Assembly: GCA_963921825.1 (NCBI GenBank) | Contig: OY997590.1 | Location: 49,307,039 to 49,371,038, forward strand | Source: Erodium maritimum | Taxonomy: Eukaryota > Streptophyta > Magnoliopsida > Geraniales > Geraniaceae | Direction of reading: 5' to 3' | DNA: 64,000 nt | Shown here: in pieces, positions 32,571 to 44,638 of the stretch | How positions within the stretch are numbered: the first letter of the stretch is position 1 | How the letters are laid out: the number at the start of each line of letters is the position of its first letter | Position numbers and translations under genes: made by a program | The notes under the pieces: model-generated | Seen by the model: only the letters and a program-made list of their open reading frames with translations | Databases searched by the model: none | What the model was told of the DNA's origin: nothing

Positions 32571-34028
32571 TATTATATAAAAATATAGTACACGACCATT
32601 TGATTTGGATTACAAAAGGGAAATTGCACAGATTTTTTTTCTAAAATCATTCATGACGATTTTGGTATGCATAATGTTTGTGCCGTGACTTGGCTGACGA
32701 GGTATGGTATACAATTGTTTATCAGATAGATCCATCCATTTTTTTTAAATTGTAAGTGTAACCATAAATTGGCAAAATAAAAAACCTCAGTTCAAAGTGG
32801 GCAAACCACACTTCAACCACCAAAGTATTGAACCACAAGTCCTAACATCATGGGACCAAAAAGAAATAGAAACTAAAAACTGAATATAAATGTTCAAATA
32901 TCGAAGTGCTTCACTGAGATGTTCGGATTGTGATATTACAATAGCTTCCGAAGAAAATTGTACAATAAATCGAAACGGTTGCCTGGGATAGAGCCATCCC
33001 ATTTCCAGAATGGCGCCTAGGCAGACTATATACTCTCCCAAGGAACCAACGTGTGTTGTCCTCCCTAAAACGATAAATTAGGGCTCCAAGAATGCAAGAG
33101 TGCTGACTCCCGAGTTAGTAGGAGAATACCATGTCAGTGGTTGGTGGAATCACTACCACCATTACCCAGTGATATGGAGTTGCTGGCCGACCCCCACTAG
33201 ACCACAGATTCCTTATTGATCAAGGCAAGGGTGCATGCCTCCTCGAACTTCATAACGCTATCTGCATATGTGGTTGGACTAGCACCACACCCACCTCCAA
33301 CCACCCCTTTCTGTACCACAATCGACCAAACTCCCTTCGTGGTTCCACCATCCCCGCACACTCCTCCATCTGCCCTATTCTAAAAAACGATCGGTGGTGT
33401 GCTACTTGCAAGTGCACCAATCACATGCACAGTCCCAAACGCCAAGGATACGGTAAGGCACTGCCTTAACCGTCGTATATCATCACCTCCCTGCAAACCA
33501 TAAAACTCAAACCCTCACGACCGTCGTAGACAATGTCATTGTTCTTGATCTCCAATAACGTCTTAGAGAATGAACCCCTACGATGCCTTCGATCCGATCA
33601 TCGAGCACTAGCATCCCTTAAGATCGCCGAAGTGCTAGGAAAAATTTGGCGGTCCTACACCGTAGCTGACAGGCTTGACACCATCGGGAACTTAAAGACG
33701 ACGTCTGGATCACACCACTCATATCTCTACCGTCGTCCCTTTGACTTTTGTCTTGATCGGTAGGATTGAGAAAAATGGACAAAACGCCAACGAACACTTT
33801 ACAACTCCTCTGTGATTGCCTCACGTCTACTGTAAAGAAGAAACGTTAATCAAGCTTAAAGCCCTACCTTGCTCTTGACCACAGTAAGTCTGCCATCTTA
33901 TCGATGAATCGAGCCTGCAAAAGATCATAGAACAAATAATATATAGACCAACCTCTTAGAATAAGCAAAGAATGGATCATATGATGATCCATCAAAACAA
34001 GAGCAGCTGCAGCAGAGAGATCAAACGC
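32571..34028. other. Unassigned stretch
   Basis: 32,571-32,760 is AT-rich. 33,100-33,900 has higher GC and repeated CCGTCGT motifs with short open stretches on both strands. No domain, splice-consistent gene or element end could be supported. Confidence 0.4.
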
Positions 34029-34031
34029 TAA

Positions 34032-34430
34032 GAGCATGTACAACGGTCCGGCCCGGATCGAGTCTCGCGGCTCGTTTAGTGTTTTTGTGGGACGCGAGTC
34101 ATCCCGTTGTGGAACGTGTTTTTCGCGTCCCGCGTCCCGCAAAAACATGGGACGAGTCGCAGCTCACGTCCGGCGTCCCGCTAATCCGGGACCCGGGACG
34201 TGCATCCCGAATCGCATGGTTGTTCAACACGTGCCTTATTTTTTTAAAATACAAAAAAAAAATCAGATTTAACTAAATATGATTGGTCCACTCACAATAC
34301 AAGACCCTATACGGGACTTACCACTGTTAAACACATTTTATGTTGAATCCTGCCTTCCATTATTTTGTATTGTCAATATCCAAACCCTTAATTCAAGCCC
34401 ATAACTCAAACCCTTATGTTGTACATGCTC
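34032..34430. mobile_element. PIF/Harbinger MITE, 399 bp, TSD TAA
   Basis: Terminal inverted repeats GAGCATGTACAAC (34,032-34,044) and GTTGTACATGCTC (34,418-34,430), perfect over 13 bp, flanked by TAA at 34,029-34,031 and 34,431-34,433. The first half is GC-rich with repeated GGGACG/CGTCCCG motifs. No coding capacity. The TIR start GAGCATGTA is shared with the right end of the Harbinger element at 30,948. Confidence 0.92.
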
Positions 34431-34848
34431 TAACGGTCGTCTATCACGTTTCTAGGTATGAAACTATGTCCATGCCATTGTAAATATTATGTTTAATCAG
34501 AAAAATCCATGTATTTGTTTTCTATGTTTTCTTTTGTACTTTTTTGTTGTACACGTGATCTTTGTAATTTGTTTATCAACCATTCTCCTCCATAAAAGAA
34601 TCACGTAATTGTACTTTTAGTTCTTGAAAAATATATATATTATACTATAAAGATAGTATTATGAAACTCATGACAATTTGAAAATTATACTTTGTTATAC
34701 TGTATTTATATATTTAGTATAAAAAAATGCTCTCTTGATTTACATTTTATATACATTTTTTTGAAAATATATTTTTATACGATAAAAATAATTTATACTG
34801 ATAATTTAAAACTATTTCAAAGTAAGGCAAAAGAAAAAGATGTCATAC

Positions 34849-36682
34849 ATTTTTTCTTATGACTCGTAAAATGAATGATTTAGTGACGGAAGCGTCTTTT
34901 TCTCTCAACCAACACACATACCTCTAAAACCCTAGCTTCAAGACGCGTCGTCACCCCTTCCCTTCTCCTTCGTCGGTAACGGTCTGGAGCTTCAACCTTG
35001 GTCGTTGGCGGCGAAGGACCCCTTTCCTTTGTTTTCCTTCATCGTTTTATTTCTCTTTTTTTTCTTTCTCTCTCCGGTCTGACCTCTTCCAACTTGCTCC
35101 TCTTTTTGGACCTCCCTCGGTGAAGACAACCTCCCCGTTCAGGCTAGGCGACTGATCTTTCTTGGCGATAGTGATTGTTTCAGATCTGGTCGTCTCTGTC
35201 TCAGATCCTTGCTCCCCAAGCTTGGTGCTTCTCTGTGAAGCGACCTTGGATGACGACAACTTCTCGATCGCCATTTGAAGAGGTTCTATTCCGATTGGCC
35301 TTTGTGGACGGAGCTTTTCCTAGTCGGTCCCTCATTTCCTCTCCTCACCTATTCTTTGTGAGGTCGCTGGAGAAAGCTCGGATTCTCGGTGAGTTGGGAG
35401 TAATTTTTGGATGGCTTTTGTTCTCCCCTTGGCTCGGTGAATGATGGGGTGGTACTGCTCTGATACGGGTGGAGTGTGGTGGTGCTTCAACAAGTTTCCT
35501 CGTCTGGATCGGCCTTCTTTACCCGTTTCAGATGGTGTATGCTGTCAGTTCTCTAGATCCGGCCTTTGAGGCCGGATCTCTGGTCTTGGGTCTCTGTTCG
35601 GACATCGGTTCTCAATTTCAAGTGAATCTGGTACTATGGCTCTGGTTCTGTCCCCGGAAAAGTTATCGGCCTCTTATTCTAGTTATGGGGTAGGATACGC
35701 TTATCAACCAACCGGGTTGTTGATCATAGAAAAACTCAACGAGTAGTCCTGGGTGCTTCCGTTCAGCGTACTCCGTCTCCTGCCTCTCTATCTCAGTGTG
35801 TCACAAGCGACTCGACTTAGATCCAACGTGGGAATCGTTTCTCGACCTCTCTAGTTGTAGATTGTTGTGGTTCTGCTTATGTAGTGCTGCTTTTTTTGCT
35901 GTTGTGGTGTTGGCCTAGCTCGATGGCACTTTGCTCCGGTGATGCTCACTCTCAGTAGAGGTTTACTTGTTCTCCATATCCCTTGCTTGACTATTGTTGT
36001 ACCCTCGATGTCTTTGTTTCGTTGCTGCTTGGTTTCCTTTCACCTTGGTGTTAAGGTCTTACCAGTTTATAGGTGTTGGCCGCTGGCGAGTGATTTTGGC
36101 AATTCTACCTATTGGTTGATTCCGACAATTTCAATTTAGGGTTTAGTGAATTTGGTGGGTATTTCCCATTGAATCTGTCTTTGTCGTGTGTGGTGTTGGT
36201 TGTCGGCTTGTTAGTGATCGTCGTTGATGGTCTAATGAGACAATGTATTTTTCAATTTTAGGCAAGGATTTCGTGAGTTACAAGGTTCCTTTGGGGTTCA
36301 TGGTTGAAAAATACATGTACTAGACCTCTTGTGTGCTTCATGGTAGTAAACTCTGGGTTCCATACATCTTTTCTTTTTCACTAATTTTGGGCTTCATGTT
36401 TGCAAAATTTGGTTTCCAGGCCTTGGTTATCTGGTTCGCGCCCGTGGAGGGTTGTTGAGGTTCCTTACATAGGAATTCTCTTTCATGTATTTGGTGGTTT
36501 ACTGTTCGAGGTGCGTGTCGCACGCTCATGTTGTTCATGTTCTGGTTCATACATCAGAATGTTGAGGTTTCATGGTTGAGGTTCCTTTTGAGGAATGCTC
36601 CTTATGTTATACCTTCATCCCCTTCTCTTTTCTTCAAAGAGCAATTTTTTATAATATGTTTGTGCCGATCAAAAAAAAGAAG
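34849..36682 (+). mobile_element. Non-LTR retroposon without recognisable ORFs, 12-bp TSD
   Basis: Flanked by AAGATGTCATAC (34,837-34,848) and AAGATGGCATAC (36,683-36,694), 11 of 12 identical. The 3' end is GTGCCGATCAAAAAAAAGAAG. The 5' region carries AAAACCCTAGCTTC. Open frames are short and without domains. The 3' end resembles that of the insertion at 28,262-29,045. Size and structure fit a non-autonomous LINE-derived element; an old processed transcript is an alternative. Confidence 0.72.
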
Positions 36683-36829
36683 AAGATGGCATACCTCTTT
36701 GGTGGGGATCTCCTCTAACTCGCCCCTATCATTTTGGTAGATGATATGAAAGATCACTTATCCTTGTTGTTTTATAAAATAACACAACCCACATTCACCA
36801 TGAGTGTGATAGGATTCGACCTAGTCCAT

Positions 36830-37225
36830 TTTATTTTAAATGGGTATTACGTTTGAGTTGGTCGAGTAGCACGGTGGGGCCTTGATCGAGCTTCGACAAA
36901 TTGCTTCCATTTTGTTTCTTGTTTATCGTATCTCCCAACTCCATATAGAAATTTCGAGAACTACTTCCTTTGGGACTGAGTCGAAAATGAGCAACATCCA
37001 CTCCATGAAAGATTATGGTTTTTGGTTCAGCGAGAGGCCACATTTCCTCCACCACTCTTGTGCCACCGAGCATAAGGTCAAAAAATGGAGTTGTCCTACC
37101 GACCTAGAAGGACACAATGGACAAGCATTATGGACTTCCACCTTTCGTACTTGTAAATGGGATACCACTAGGATGCAACCCGAGAAAGTTTTCCACATGA
37201 AGTTATGAACTTTTGGCAAGACATC
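36830..37225 (-). pseudogene. LINE ORF2 C-terminal fragment (zf-RVT)
   Basis: The minus-strand reading gives LDVLPKVHNFMWKTFSGCI, then ACPLCPSRSVGQLHFLTLC and EWWRKCGLSL. This is the zinc-binding region found after the reverse transcriptase in plant L1-type LINEs. It is joined without spacer to copia gag sequence at about 37,225, so the junction is a rearrangement or an insertion with lost ends. Confidence 0.72.
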
Positions 37226-37971
37226 AAGACTCACTATTTTGTTTAGCCATAAGTAGATATGAAATTAGCTTGAAATATTTTGTAAAACATAGTTCACGAT
37301 ATTGTTGCTGCATGAGCATATTCGAGGCATGAAATGTGACAAAAGTCTTTTCTAACATATCTTTATCGGTGATATTTTCTCTGCACAATTTCATTTGAGA
37401 AATAATTTTAACATTATGGAATCATAATCGCATAAATTTTAAAGTCTTGCAAACATAAGTGTTTCCAATCAAAACAAGCTTTAGGAAGTATCACCGTTTT
37501 TTTGGTGATCGTACCTTTCCTTTAAATCTTTCCAAAGGATTGTCGGATCCTTAATCGTCAAACATTCAGTTTTCAATCCCTCATGAAGATGATGATGGGG
37601 GAATATCATGGTTTTTTCTTTGTTTTGTTCAGACGGTGTATTATTCTTGTATGGTATCTCCAAGATCCATGGCATTGAGGTGGATTTCGGCATCAAGAAT
37701 CCAAGCCAAATATTTTTTGCCGAAAATTTGGAACTTCGGGTCCAAATGCTTCGATTTCAACTAATCTTAAATTTTAAGTATGAACAATAAAACACAAGCG
37801 TATAACAAACATCAAATTTCTGATGTGAAAGGTCCAATATATATTGGCGATAAGAGAGCATACTTATCGGAAGTCGTAAATGAACTTGTATAAAAAGTAT
37901 GAATCAAATTCAAATAAATTCACGAATATCAGTAGTAAATAATATTAACGAAACGAATGCTAATAACATAT
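37226..37971 (-). pseudogene. Copia gag relic (UBN2-type)
   Basis: Minus-strand frames together give NAMDLGDTI, CLTIKDPTILWKDLKERYDH, then KDMLEKTFVTFHASNMLMQQ and FKLISYLLMAKQN, all landmarks of plant copia Gag (UBN2). There are frameshifts and stops throughout. Upstream in its own orientation lies a degraded primer-binding site (ATATGTTATTAGCATTC) and an LTR. It is truncated at 37,225, so pol is absent. Confidence 0.75.
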
Positions 37972-38256
37972 TGTAAAAGGAAGAACAATATGTTGTAAAT
38001 GGAATAATAATATTAGAGAACATACAGATATTAGAGAACATAGAGAGAATAGAATAGAACATTATATTGATATCTCTCCATACTTTACCATAGCCTCTAT
38101 TTATAGGCTCATAATATATACACGAGAAGGAATAACCTTAATGACGTACACATTAATACATACATAAATAGGAGAAATAGAAAGCCAAAGGACTTGTAAC
38201 ATAAATCTAGAAGCCTCCATGAAAGAAGAAGTCATTTAACACATATATTCATAACA
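37972..38256 (-). repeat. Small copia LTR with TATA box
   Basis: In its own orientation it starts TGTTATGAATATATG and ends TTCCTTTTACA, followed by the degraded primer-binding site. A minus-strand TATAAATAG (38,097-38,105) is positioned as an LTR promoter. It is the 5' LTR of the truncated copia element at 37,226-37,971. No 3' LTR is present. Confidence 0.65.
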
Positions 38257-38713
38257 TTTATCATTTATCTTGTGATGGGGAATATACTAACATTTATTAA
38301 AACAACTTAAATATGTTAGGAACTAGTCTAGTAAGTCCCCACTTTAATTTATTTTCATGTGTAAAGAACCAAACTAATGGAATCTTTTTTATAAGACATA
38401 TTATTGATACATAATACTTATATAAAATGATTTTGTAAAATAAGTATAATATTATGTAAAGTGATTGAACGTAAATATTATATTATGTTTAGTCATAGAA
38501 CTAAAATCGATTAATTTGATTAATAATTGAATCGAATTAGTGTTTTTTGGTTAATTTGATTCGATTAGTAAAATGAAAAAAAAAAACATTTGGGTTAGTA
38601 TAACTTGATAATTGATATTTTAATTAGGATATAAAAATCGTTAATATTCGATCGAATAGTTGAAGGCCTACCCCTAGGTGCTGAAAGATTGTGGTGTTAT
38701 GGTGAGTTGTAGA
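38257..38713. other. AT-rich spacer with degenerate GATT/AATC repeats
   Basis: 38,500-38,660 consists of degenerate motifs such as TTAATTTGATTCGATTAG and ends GAAGGCCTACCCCTAG, a dispersed low-complexity pattern common in plant genomes. No gene. Confidence 0.5.
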
Positions 38714-39067
38714 TATTAGTCTTAGTGCCCGTAGTTCAATCGTAAACATCCAAATGTATATATCATCGTTGGCAATAAAAGTAAAGCGGCTTTATATTAC
38801 TTATGTGTTGGAGTAAGATATCGAAGTGTGTTATAATCTATGTCCACCGTGAAAAGTAGAACCATATATCGAGAGGAATTACACTTGATGGGTCCCTAGT
38901 CAATAAAGCTTCACTAGAAGCGACTAGTATGAAAGATGACTCTTTATGGCTCATGTTCTTTAGTCATTGGAATGAGATTCTGGAGTCTGATCATAGATAT
39001 CATGTGGGACATCATATTGGACGGCCCGACATGAATATGTGCCATAGATCAAGTCATGAACATATTC
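38714..39067 (+). repeat. Copia LTR, first part, interrupted by a LINE
   Basis: It matches the start of the LTR at 44,639 (TTAGTCTTAGTGCCCGTAG, CTAGTCAA-AAAGCTTCACTA, CATAGATATCATGTGGGACA), with TA instead of TG at its first bases. It runs to GAACATATTC and is then broken by the LINE's T-rich end. It resumes at 44,380. Confidence 0.88.
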
Positions 39068-39557
39068 TTTTTTGATCAAAGAGAAAAAAATGCATTAAAA
39101 AGGAAGTGTGGGTCCTGGGTTAGAAACCACAACAACCAAACCAAAGTCCAACAAAAACGGCCTAAAGGCCAAAAGCAACAAAGGAAACAAACAAGACAAA
39201 ATATCCACCCCGGTCCACCACAACAACAACTAATACACCAGACTAGTGAACAGTACCTCAGGAGACCGCTCGGGCAACCTTGATCGGACTAGTGAACAGT
39301 ACCACAGGAGACCGCACGGGTGAATCCTCTGGCCTCAAGAAGGCTAAGTGATTCGTGCCCCTCCACCCGAACCCGGGCAGATCGGCCCCAAACTGCGACT
39401 CCGGAACAAGTACTCACCGGACCCTACCAAGGTAAAGCAAACCCAAAACGACTCCTGAACAAGCACTCACTAGACATGGTAAGAGAAACCACCAAGGAGG
39501 ACCGGGGGAAAAGGTGTTGAACTCCTCAAACATGACACATCAATCAACAGTCCATCC

Positions 39558-42500
39558 TTAGGCGCTCCTAGTCAGCGCAACACCTGAAGACTCAACCCAC
39601 TCGAGAAAGGTGAATGAACGACCAACCGCTCCCAAACTGGAAAAAGATCCATGTTGAACCCTAGCTAGCAGAATGCTTGGTTCGATAGCAGTAGACCCTG
39701 AGAAGACGTGGCGGGCGACATCGAACCATATCTGCCAAAGACACAGCAAACCAATACCAGTCCACTTAGACCTCAGCCTACGCGAACCCAACAGAGAGGT
39801 CAATGACTCAAGAAACAGAGCTGACGACATCGGAAAAACGCCCACAACTCCCCACCATCCCAAGATCATAGACCATACCCTCCAGGTCCAAGAGCAAGTG
39901 ACAAACAAGTGGCTAGAGTCCTCCCCACCTGAACCACACAACATGCACCTCCAACGAGCTAACAGAATCGACACACCCTTATCCACCAAGAAGGAAATAG
40001 TGGGAACCCCGCCATGAGCAAACAACCAGGCAAATAAATGGATCTTGGGAGGAACAGGGGCTGACCAGATCACAGAAGCCCAAGGAGTGACCTCATAATC
40101 CACCCAACCAGCAATCACCTGAAAAGCTCTAGCTGACGAGAACCCCTTCGGATCCCAAGACCAGACCAGCGAATCTGGACGTTCACGTACTAAACGAACA
40201 CCAACCAGACGGACCCTTATCTCCTCCAACTCCTCGGCATCGCGAACCCGAAGATCCTTGTCAAACAGAAAAACCCAGTCCCCATCCACATAAAACGCTG
40301 CAACTGACCCATGATGGCCTGCCACCAGCCGATAAAGCCGGGGAAAACGAGTCGCCATAGCTGTATCAAAAAGCCACGGGTCCTCCCAAAAGCGAATCGT
40401 GGTGCCAGAACCGACCACCCATCTCAAAGTACCGGGACCAAACACTCTCGCAAACCCAGGGTCCCGATCCAAACGAACCACATGTCGGATGAAGAAAGAG
40501 GACACCCGTGGGGGAACCGTGAGCGATCCCAAGTCCCACTCGGTCTCCCTCCACCCGAAACAAGCACAAATGACATGCCTCCAGAAGGCAGCCCCCTCTA
40601 TAGCAAAGCGCCACCACCATTTCAGGAGAAGACTGGTGTTTACCTCCGAAAGAGAACGAACACCTAGTCCTCCTGAGTCCTTGGACCTGCAAACCACCTC
40701 CCACGGAACCTTGGAAAGACACCTTCTCTCACGCCCTGAACACCAAAGGAACCTCCTCTGAAATCTCTATAGCAGCCGAACCACCTTCTTAGGGGCTCGA
40801 AACAAGGACATGAAAAAGACCGGCAAGCTAGCCAGGGTCGCCCTGATGAGCGTGTGGCGCCCACTCAAAGAGAGAAAACGGGTCCGCCAAACCGCAAGCC
40901 TCTCCCTGAACCTATCCACCACTGGGTCCCAAAACGAAGCGAGACGAGGATTTCCTCCCAGAGGGAACCTAAGGTAAGTGAAAGGGAGAGTACCCAAAGA
41001 ACACTACATGGCTTCCGCAAGATCCGAACACAACCGATCATCAACAACAAAAGAAATCAGAGACGACTTGGTGAAGTTGATCCGCAGACCAGACACCAGC
41101 TCAAAAGAGTGAAGAACAAACATAACAGCACAAAACTGATCCACCCCTGCCTCAAGGAACAATAAAGTGTCATCTGTAAACTGCAGGTGAGAAACCCTGA
41201 TGGTTGGGCCAACCCTAATGCCATCGTACAAACCCTGCCTGATACCAAGCTCAAAGATCTGGTGAAAACCCTCAACAGCTATCAGAAAAAGATAAGGCGA
41301 CATCGGACACCCCTGCCTGACTCACTGTAAGACCTTAAACTGCTCAGATGGAGACCCATTAATCAGCACATAAGAGAAACCCCGAAGACATGAGGAGATC
41401 CACAAAATCCACTTCCCACCGAAACCCATACTCCTAAGAACATGAAGCAAGTAAGACCAATCAACCTTATCGAACGCCTTCTTGAAATCCAACTTCACCA
41501 AAGCGGATGACTGGTGGGAACGTCGCACATATCCAAGAACCTCCATAGCGACAAGGACACAGTCCGATAACTGCCTCCCCTGCACACATGCGGACTGAGT
41601 AGAGCTGATAAGGTCTCCAATCACCCTCTTCAACCGTCTCGACAAAATCTTAGCCAGGATCTTGTACGAGGCTGTCGTAAGACTAATAGGGCGAAACTCC
41701 GAGAAGGAACGAGGAGAAAGGACCTTTAGGATGAGAACAATAAAGCTCGAGTTCACCCCACGACTAAGCTGAAACGAGGCATGAAAGAAATGAAGAAAAC
41801 ACAAGAAGTCGGCCCGAATGATTGGCCAAGCCACTCGGAAGAAGACCAGATTGAAACCATCTGGCCCAGGGGCCTTGTCCCCAGAACAAGCAGACAAGGC
41901 CTTCAACACCTCAGCCTCAGTAAAAGGAGACTCAAACATACATGAGTCCTCAACGCTTAACCTGGCAAACGGTAAAGCGGGTAAGGTATGACGGGTCGAC
42001 TGGTCAGAGAAGAAACGAGCCCCAAAGTGAGCGACGGCCTGAGCCTTGACCCCTGCGGGATCTAAAAACTCTGTACCGTTCTCTAACACCGAGAAGATTT
42101 GGTTCCGAGCACCATGGGACTGAGCAACCCTATGAAAGTAAGCTGAATTACGATCCCCGTCCTTGCCCCACTTGACTCTGGCCTTCTGCTTCCACAAGCT
42201 AGATCTCTGTCCTGCCTTAGTGGCTAACTGGGAGGTGAAAAAAGCTCTCTCGGTCAGCTCTTCCTCCGATAAAGGCCTAGTGTCAACCAGGACATCAAAA
42301 GCATCAATACGCACCTCCAACTCTAATATACAAGTGTCTAGTTGCCCAAAAACCGTCTGATTCCAGTCACGCAGATCGTTCCTCAAGGTTCTCAACTTGG
42401 TCCACCAAATGAACTCCGGATCTCCATGAACCACATAAGAGGACCACCGTTCACTCACAAAAGGGAAGAACTCGTCGTGCTCTACCCAAGCATCGATAAA

Positions 42501-43223
42501 ACGAAAAGGCCTAGGTCCCCAGTCGACCCTCTCAGCAGACAACAGGATCGGACAATGATCAGAGAGGGAACAGGTGAGTCCTTTCTGAACAGGTCCAGAA
42601 AACATGCATAAAAGCTCAGGAGACAGAAGAAACCTGTCAATACGACTGCACCTAGAAGCGGGACCAAACCAAGTAAACTGCCTGTTGGCTAGAGGGAGAT
42701 CGAGTAACCCTTCTGCCGAGATAAAGTCGCAAAACTCAGAATTGTCACCATGCAAAAGCCCCCCAGAGGAGATCTCCTCCTGAGAACAAACCGTGTCGAA
42801 GTCCCCCGCGACAAGCAACACAGGCCCAGCACCATCAACAACAGAATGGAGAGACAGCCAAAGGTCTCTTCTCGCCACAACAGAGGTAGGAGCATACACA
42901 TTCAGGACTGTTAAGGAAGTTCCCGTAGGCAGATGAACTCCTGACCAGACCAGAACGCCAGGTAAGGGGTACACCTGACTCACCTGATACACTCTGCTAT
43001 TCCAGATAGAGAGAAGACCCCCCGACAAACCAGAGGAAGGAATAAAAGAATGGGTGAAATCAGCTCCCAAACCACACGAACGAGCAATACTAGGGCTAAT
43101 GTCCGACAACTTCGTCTCCTGAATCAAGACAAAGTCAGCCCGATGAGCTCGGACAAGAGAGGCCAACAGACTCCTCTTCGAAGAAGAGCCTAGCCCTCGA
43201 GCATTCCAAGAGAGGAAAATCAT
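39558..43223 (-). pseudogene. LINE ORF2 (endonuclease / reverse transcriptase), three in-frame stops
   Basis: One frame of 1,222 codons from ATG (43,223-43,221) to TAA (39,560-39,558), interrupted only by TGA at codon 634 (41,322-41,324), TAG at codon 740 (41,004-41,006) and TAG at codon 819 (40,767-40,769). The AP-endonuclease motifs are SWNARGLG, QETKL, AGDFD and SDHCPILL (residues 1-230). Reverse transcriptase motifs are LDFKKAFD (about residue 578), RQGCPMSP just after the first stop, and FTDD (682-685), a variant of the catalytic [F/Y]xDD. zf-RVT (LFAWLFAHG, CMLCGSGGEDSSHLFVTC) lies near the C-terminus. Its ATG overlaps the ORF1 stop (ATGA). Confidence 0.92.
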
Positions 43224-44356
43224 GGAGTCACCGAGAGGTTAGCAACCCCGCTACTATAAGTGTGGCTAAGCACCGCCTCAACCTTCCTAAAACCCTCCTC
43301 AGCTGAACCCTTATAGCAGACCCCCATACTCTCAGCGAACCGCGCCACTGTGTGAGTGATGCTCTCGCCCGTACGTCCATCAACAAGGTCAGACTGAAAC
43401 TCCAAAAAGACCGACGGGCGAGAACAAGCCAGGGGCGCAACCTCCTCTCCTGAAGAAGAACCCAAACCACCCCCACCACCAACCTCTAACTCAGACACCG
43501 GGGGGGCCATCAAAAAAAACTAAGGCAGTCTCCACACAAGCCTCATCAGCTCCCTGCTCCCGATCCAACTCGGACTCAGAGTCGCGAGTGGCGTCACACG
43601 CGACCGAGAAACACTGCTCCTGACTACCCCCTGCGTCATCACCAATTGGTTGAGCCTCAAAAAGAACTACAGCCTGGGACGAAGCACCTACTGCAGATCT
43701 AATCGGCAATCGTAAGGATCGCGGCCTGGCCGTGAAAGTATGAATGATCGGATCAATACCAGACCCCGACGAAGCAGCCGGAGGTGGTCTGCGGGTAGGG
43801 CAGGGTGGGATACTATCCACATGCGCCCTCTTCAACACCACATCCGCAGAAAAGTCGTCCCACCTCACCGGAACCGACACACTATGAAAGGAGACATCCG
43901 AAGTGTGAATAAGAGCTAGGGCCCTGGACACCTGGGCTGATACTAAAGAAGTCGGATGGACGGAAATCATGTGACCAACCCTCTCCACAATGCGGACCAT
44001 ACTATCCAAAGGGGGTTCAGACCTACTCGGCTGAGAGGAAGCCAAAGACCCAACACGTCTACCCAATTCCACAACTAACTTTTGCGAGCCCCACAACGAC
44101 CCATTCAAAGACGCCACAGCTTTAAGCAAATCAGAATACAACGAAAAGTAAATGAAAGCAAATGGCCTACCTCGCAAAGAGAAGCGAGGAGAGAAGCCGA
44201 TCGCGCAGAGTCGCCCGATCTGACTAAAAAGGCCCCAAAGCTGCTCTTTCGAAGTCGACTTTGGGTAATTAGCAACAAAAGCCGGGAACCCCCGATCCTG
44301 ACTCTTGGCAGCCACCTTACGGACCTTCACCTTCTTCGACCTTCTGCTCTGAACAA
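43220..44356 (-). pseudogene. LINE ORF1 with RRM, frameshifted
   Basis: The first frame, 44,330-43,491, has a basic N-terminal part (KVRKVAAKSQ), then an RRM-like domain (FPAFVANYPKSTSKEQLWG and GRPFAFIYFSLYSDLLKAV). A long Ser/Pro-rich linker follows. At 43,500-43,515 there are adjacent homopolymers (eight A and seven G on the + strand), after which the sense reading continues in another frame to TGA at 43,222-43,220. No ATG occurs in the first frame before an upstream stop, so the start is lost or out of frame. RRM-type ORF1 proteins bind LINE RNA. Confidence 0.8.
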
Positions 44357-44379
44357 CAGTCTAACCTTCCTCCTCATCC

Positions 44380-44638
44380 CATTATAGCTTGTCATGTATC
44401 CTTAGACCAATGAGTTTTTGTGATTGTTATATGGTAAACAAATGAGTTTGACATGAGCCCAACGTTTCATGTGATAGGGTTTCCATAACGACCATGATTA
44501 GCTTGGGGACGGACTACATGAGTGACACGAAAGACGGCTAAGGGATTTATCCCTCATACTACGGTATGAGAAAGATATCGGTTCTCGGCCGCTTGATCGA
44601 GAGTAACTGAAGGAATAGAATAGCCATGCACATGATAC
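44380..44638 (+). repeat. Copia LTR, continuation, cut by a second copia insertion
   Basis: Continues the LTR begun at 38,714 (AGCTTGTCATGTATCCTTAG, GGGATTTATCCCTCATACT, TTCTCGGCCGCTTGATCGAG) up to GCACATGATAC. Here the copia element starting at 44,639 begins. The last part of this LTR is not found in the window. Confidence 0.85.

Larger units (their letters stand above)
39068..44379 (-). mobile_element. LINE, almost full-length, with ORF1 and ORF2
   Basis: A 5.3-kb L1-type LINE inserted in a copia LTR, which resumes on the other side. The 3' end in its own orientation is TTTAATGCATTTTTTCTC followed by TTTGATCAAAAAA. ORF1 carries an RRM; ORF2 carries endonuclease, reverse transcriptase and zf-RVT. 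A 3' fragment of the same family lies at 7,938-8,268. No intact target duplication was found and ORF1 lacks an in-frame ATG, so the 5' end is probably truncated. It is the least damaged autonomous-type element of the window. Confidence 0.9.

Noticed and set aside
39673-40761. Plus-strand ORFs of 100-120 codons
   Set aside because: Antisense shadows of LINE ORF2, which has clear RT and zf-RVT motifs on the minus strand.
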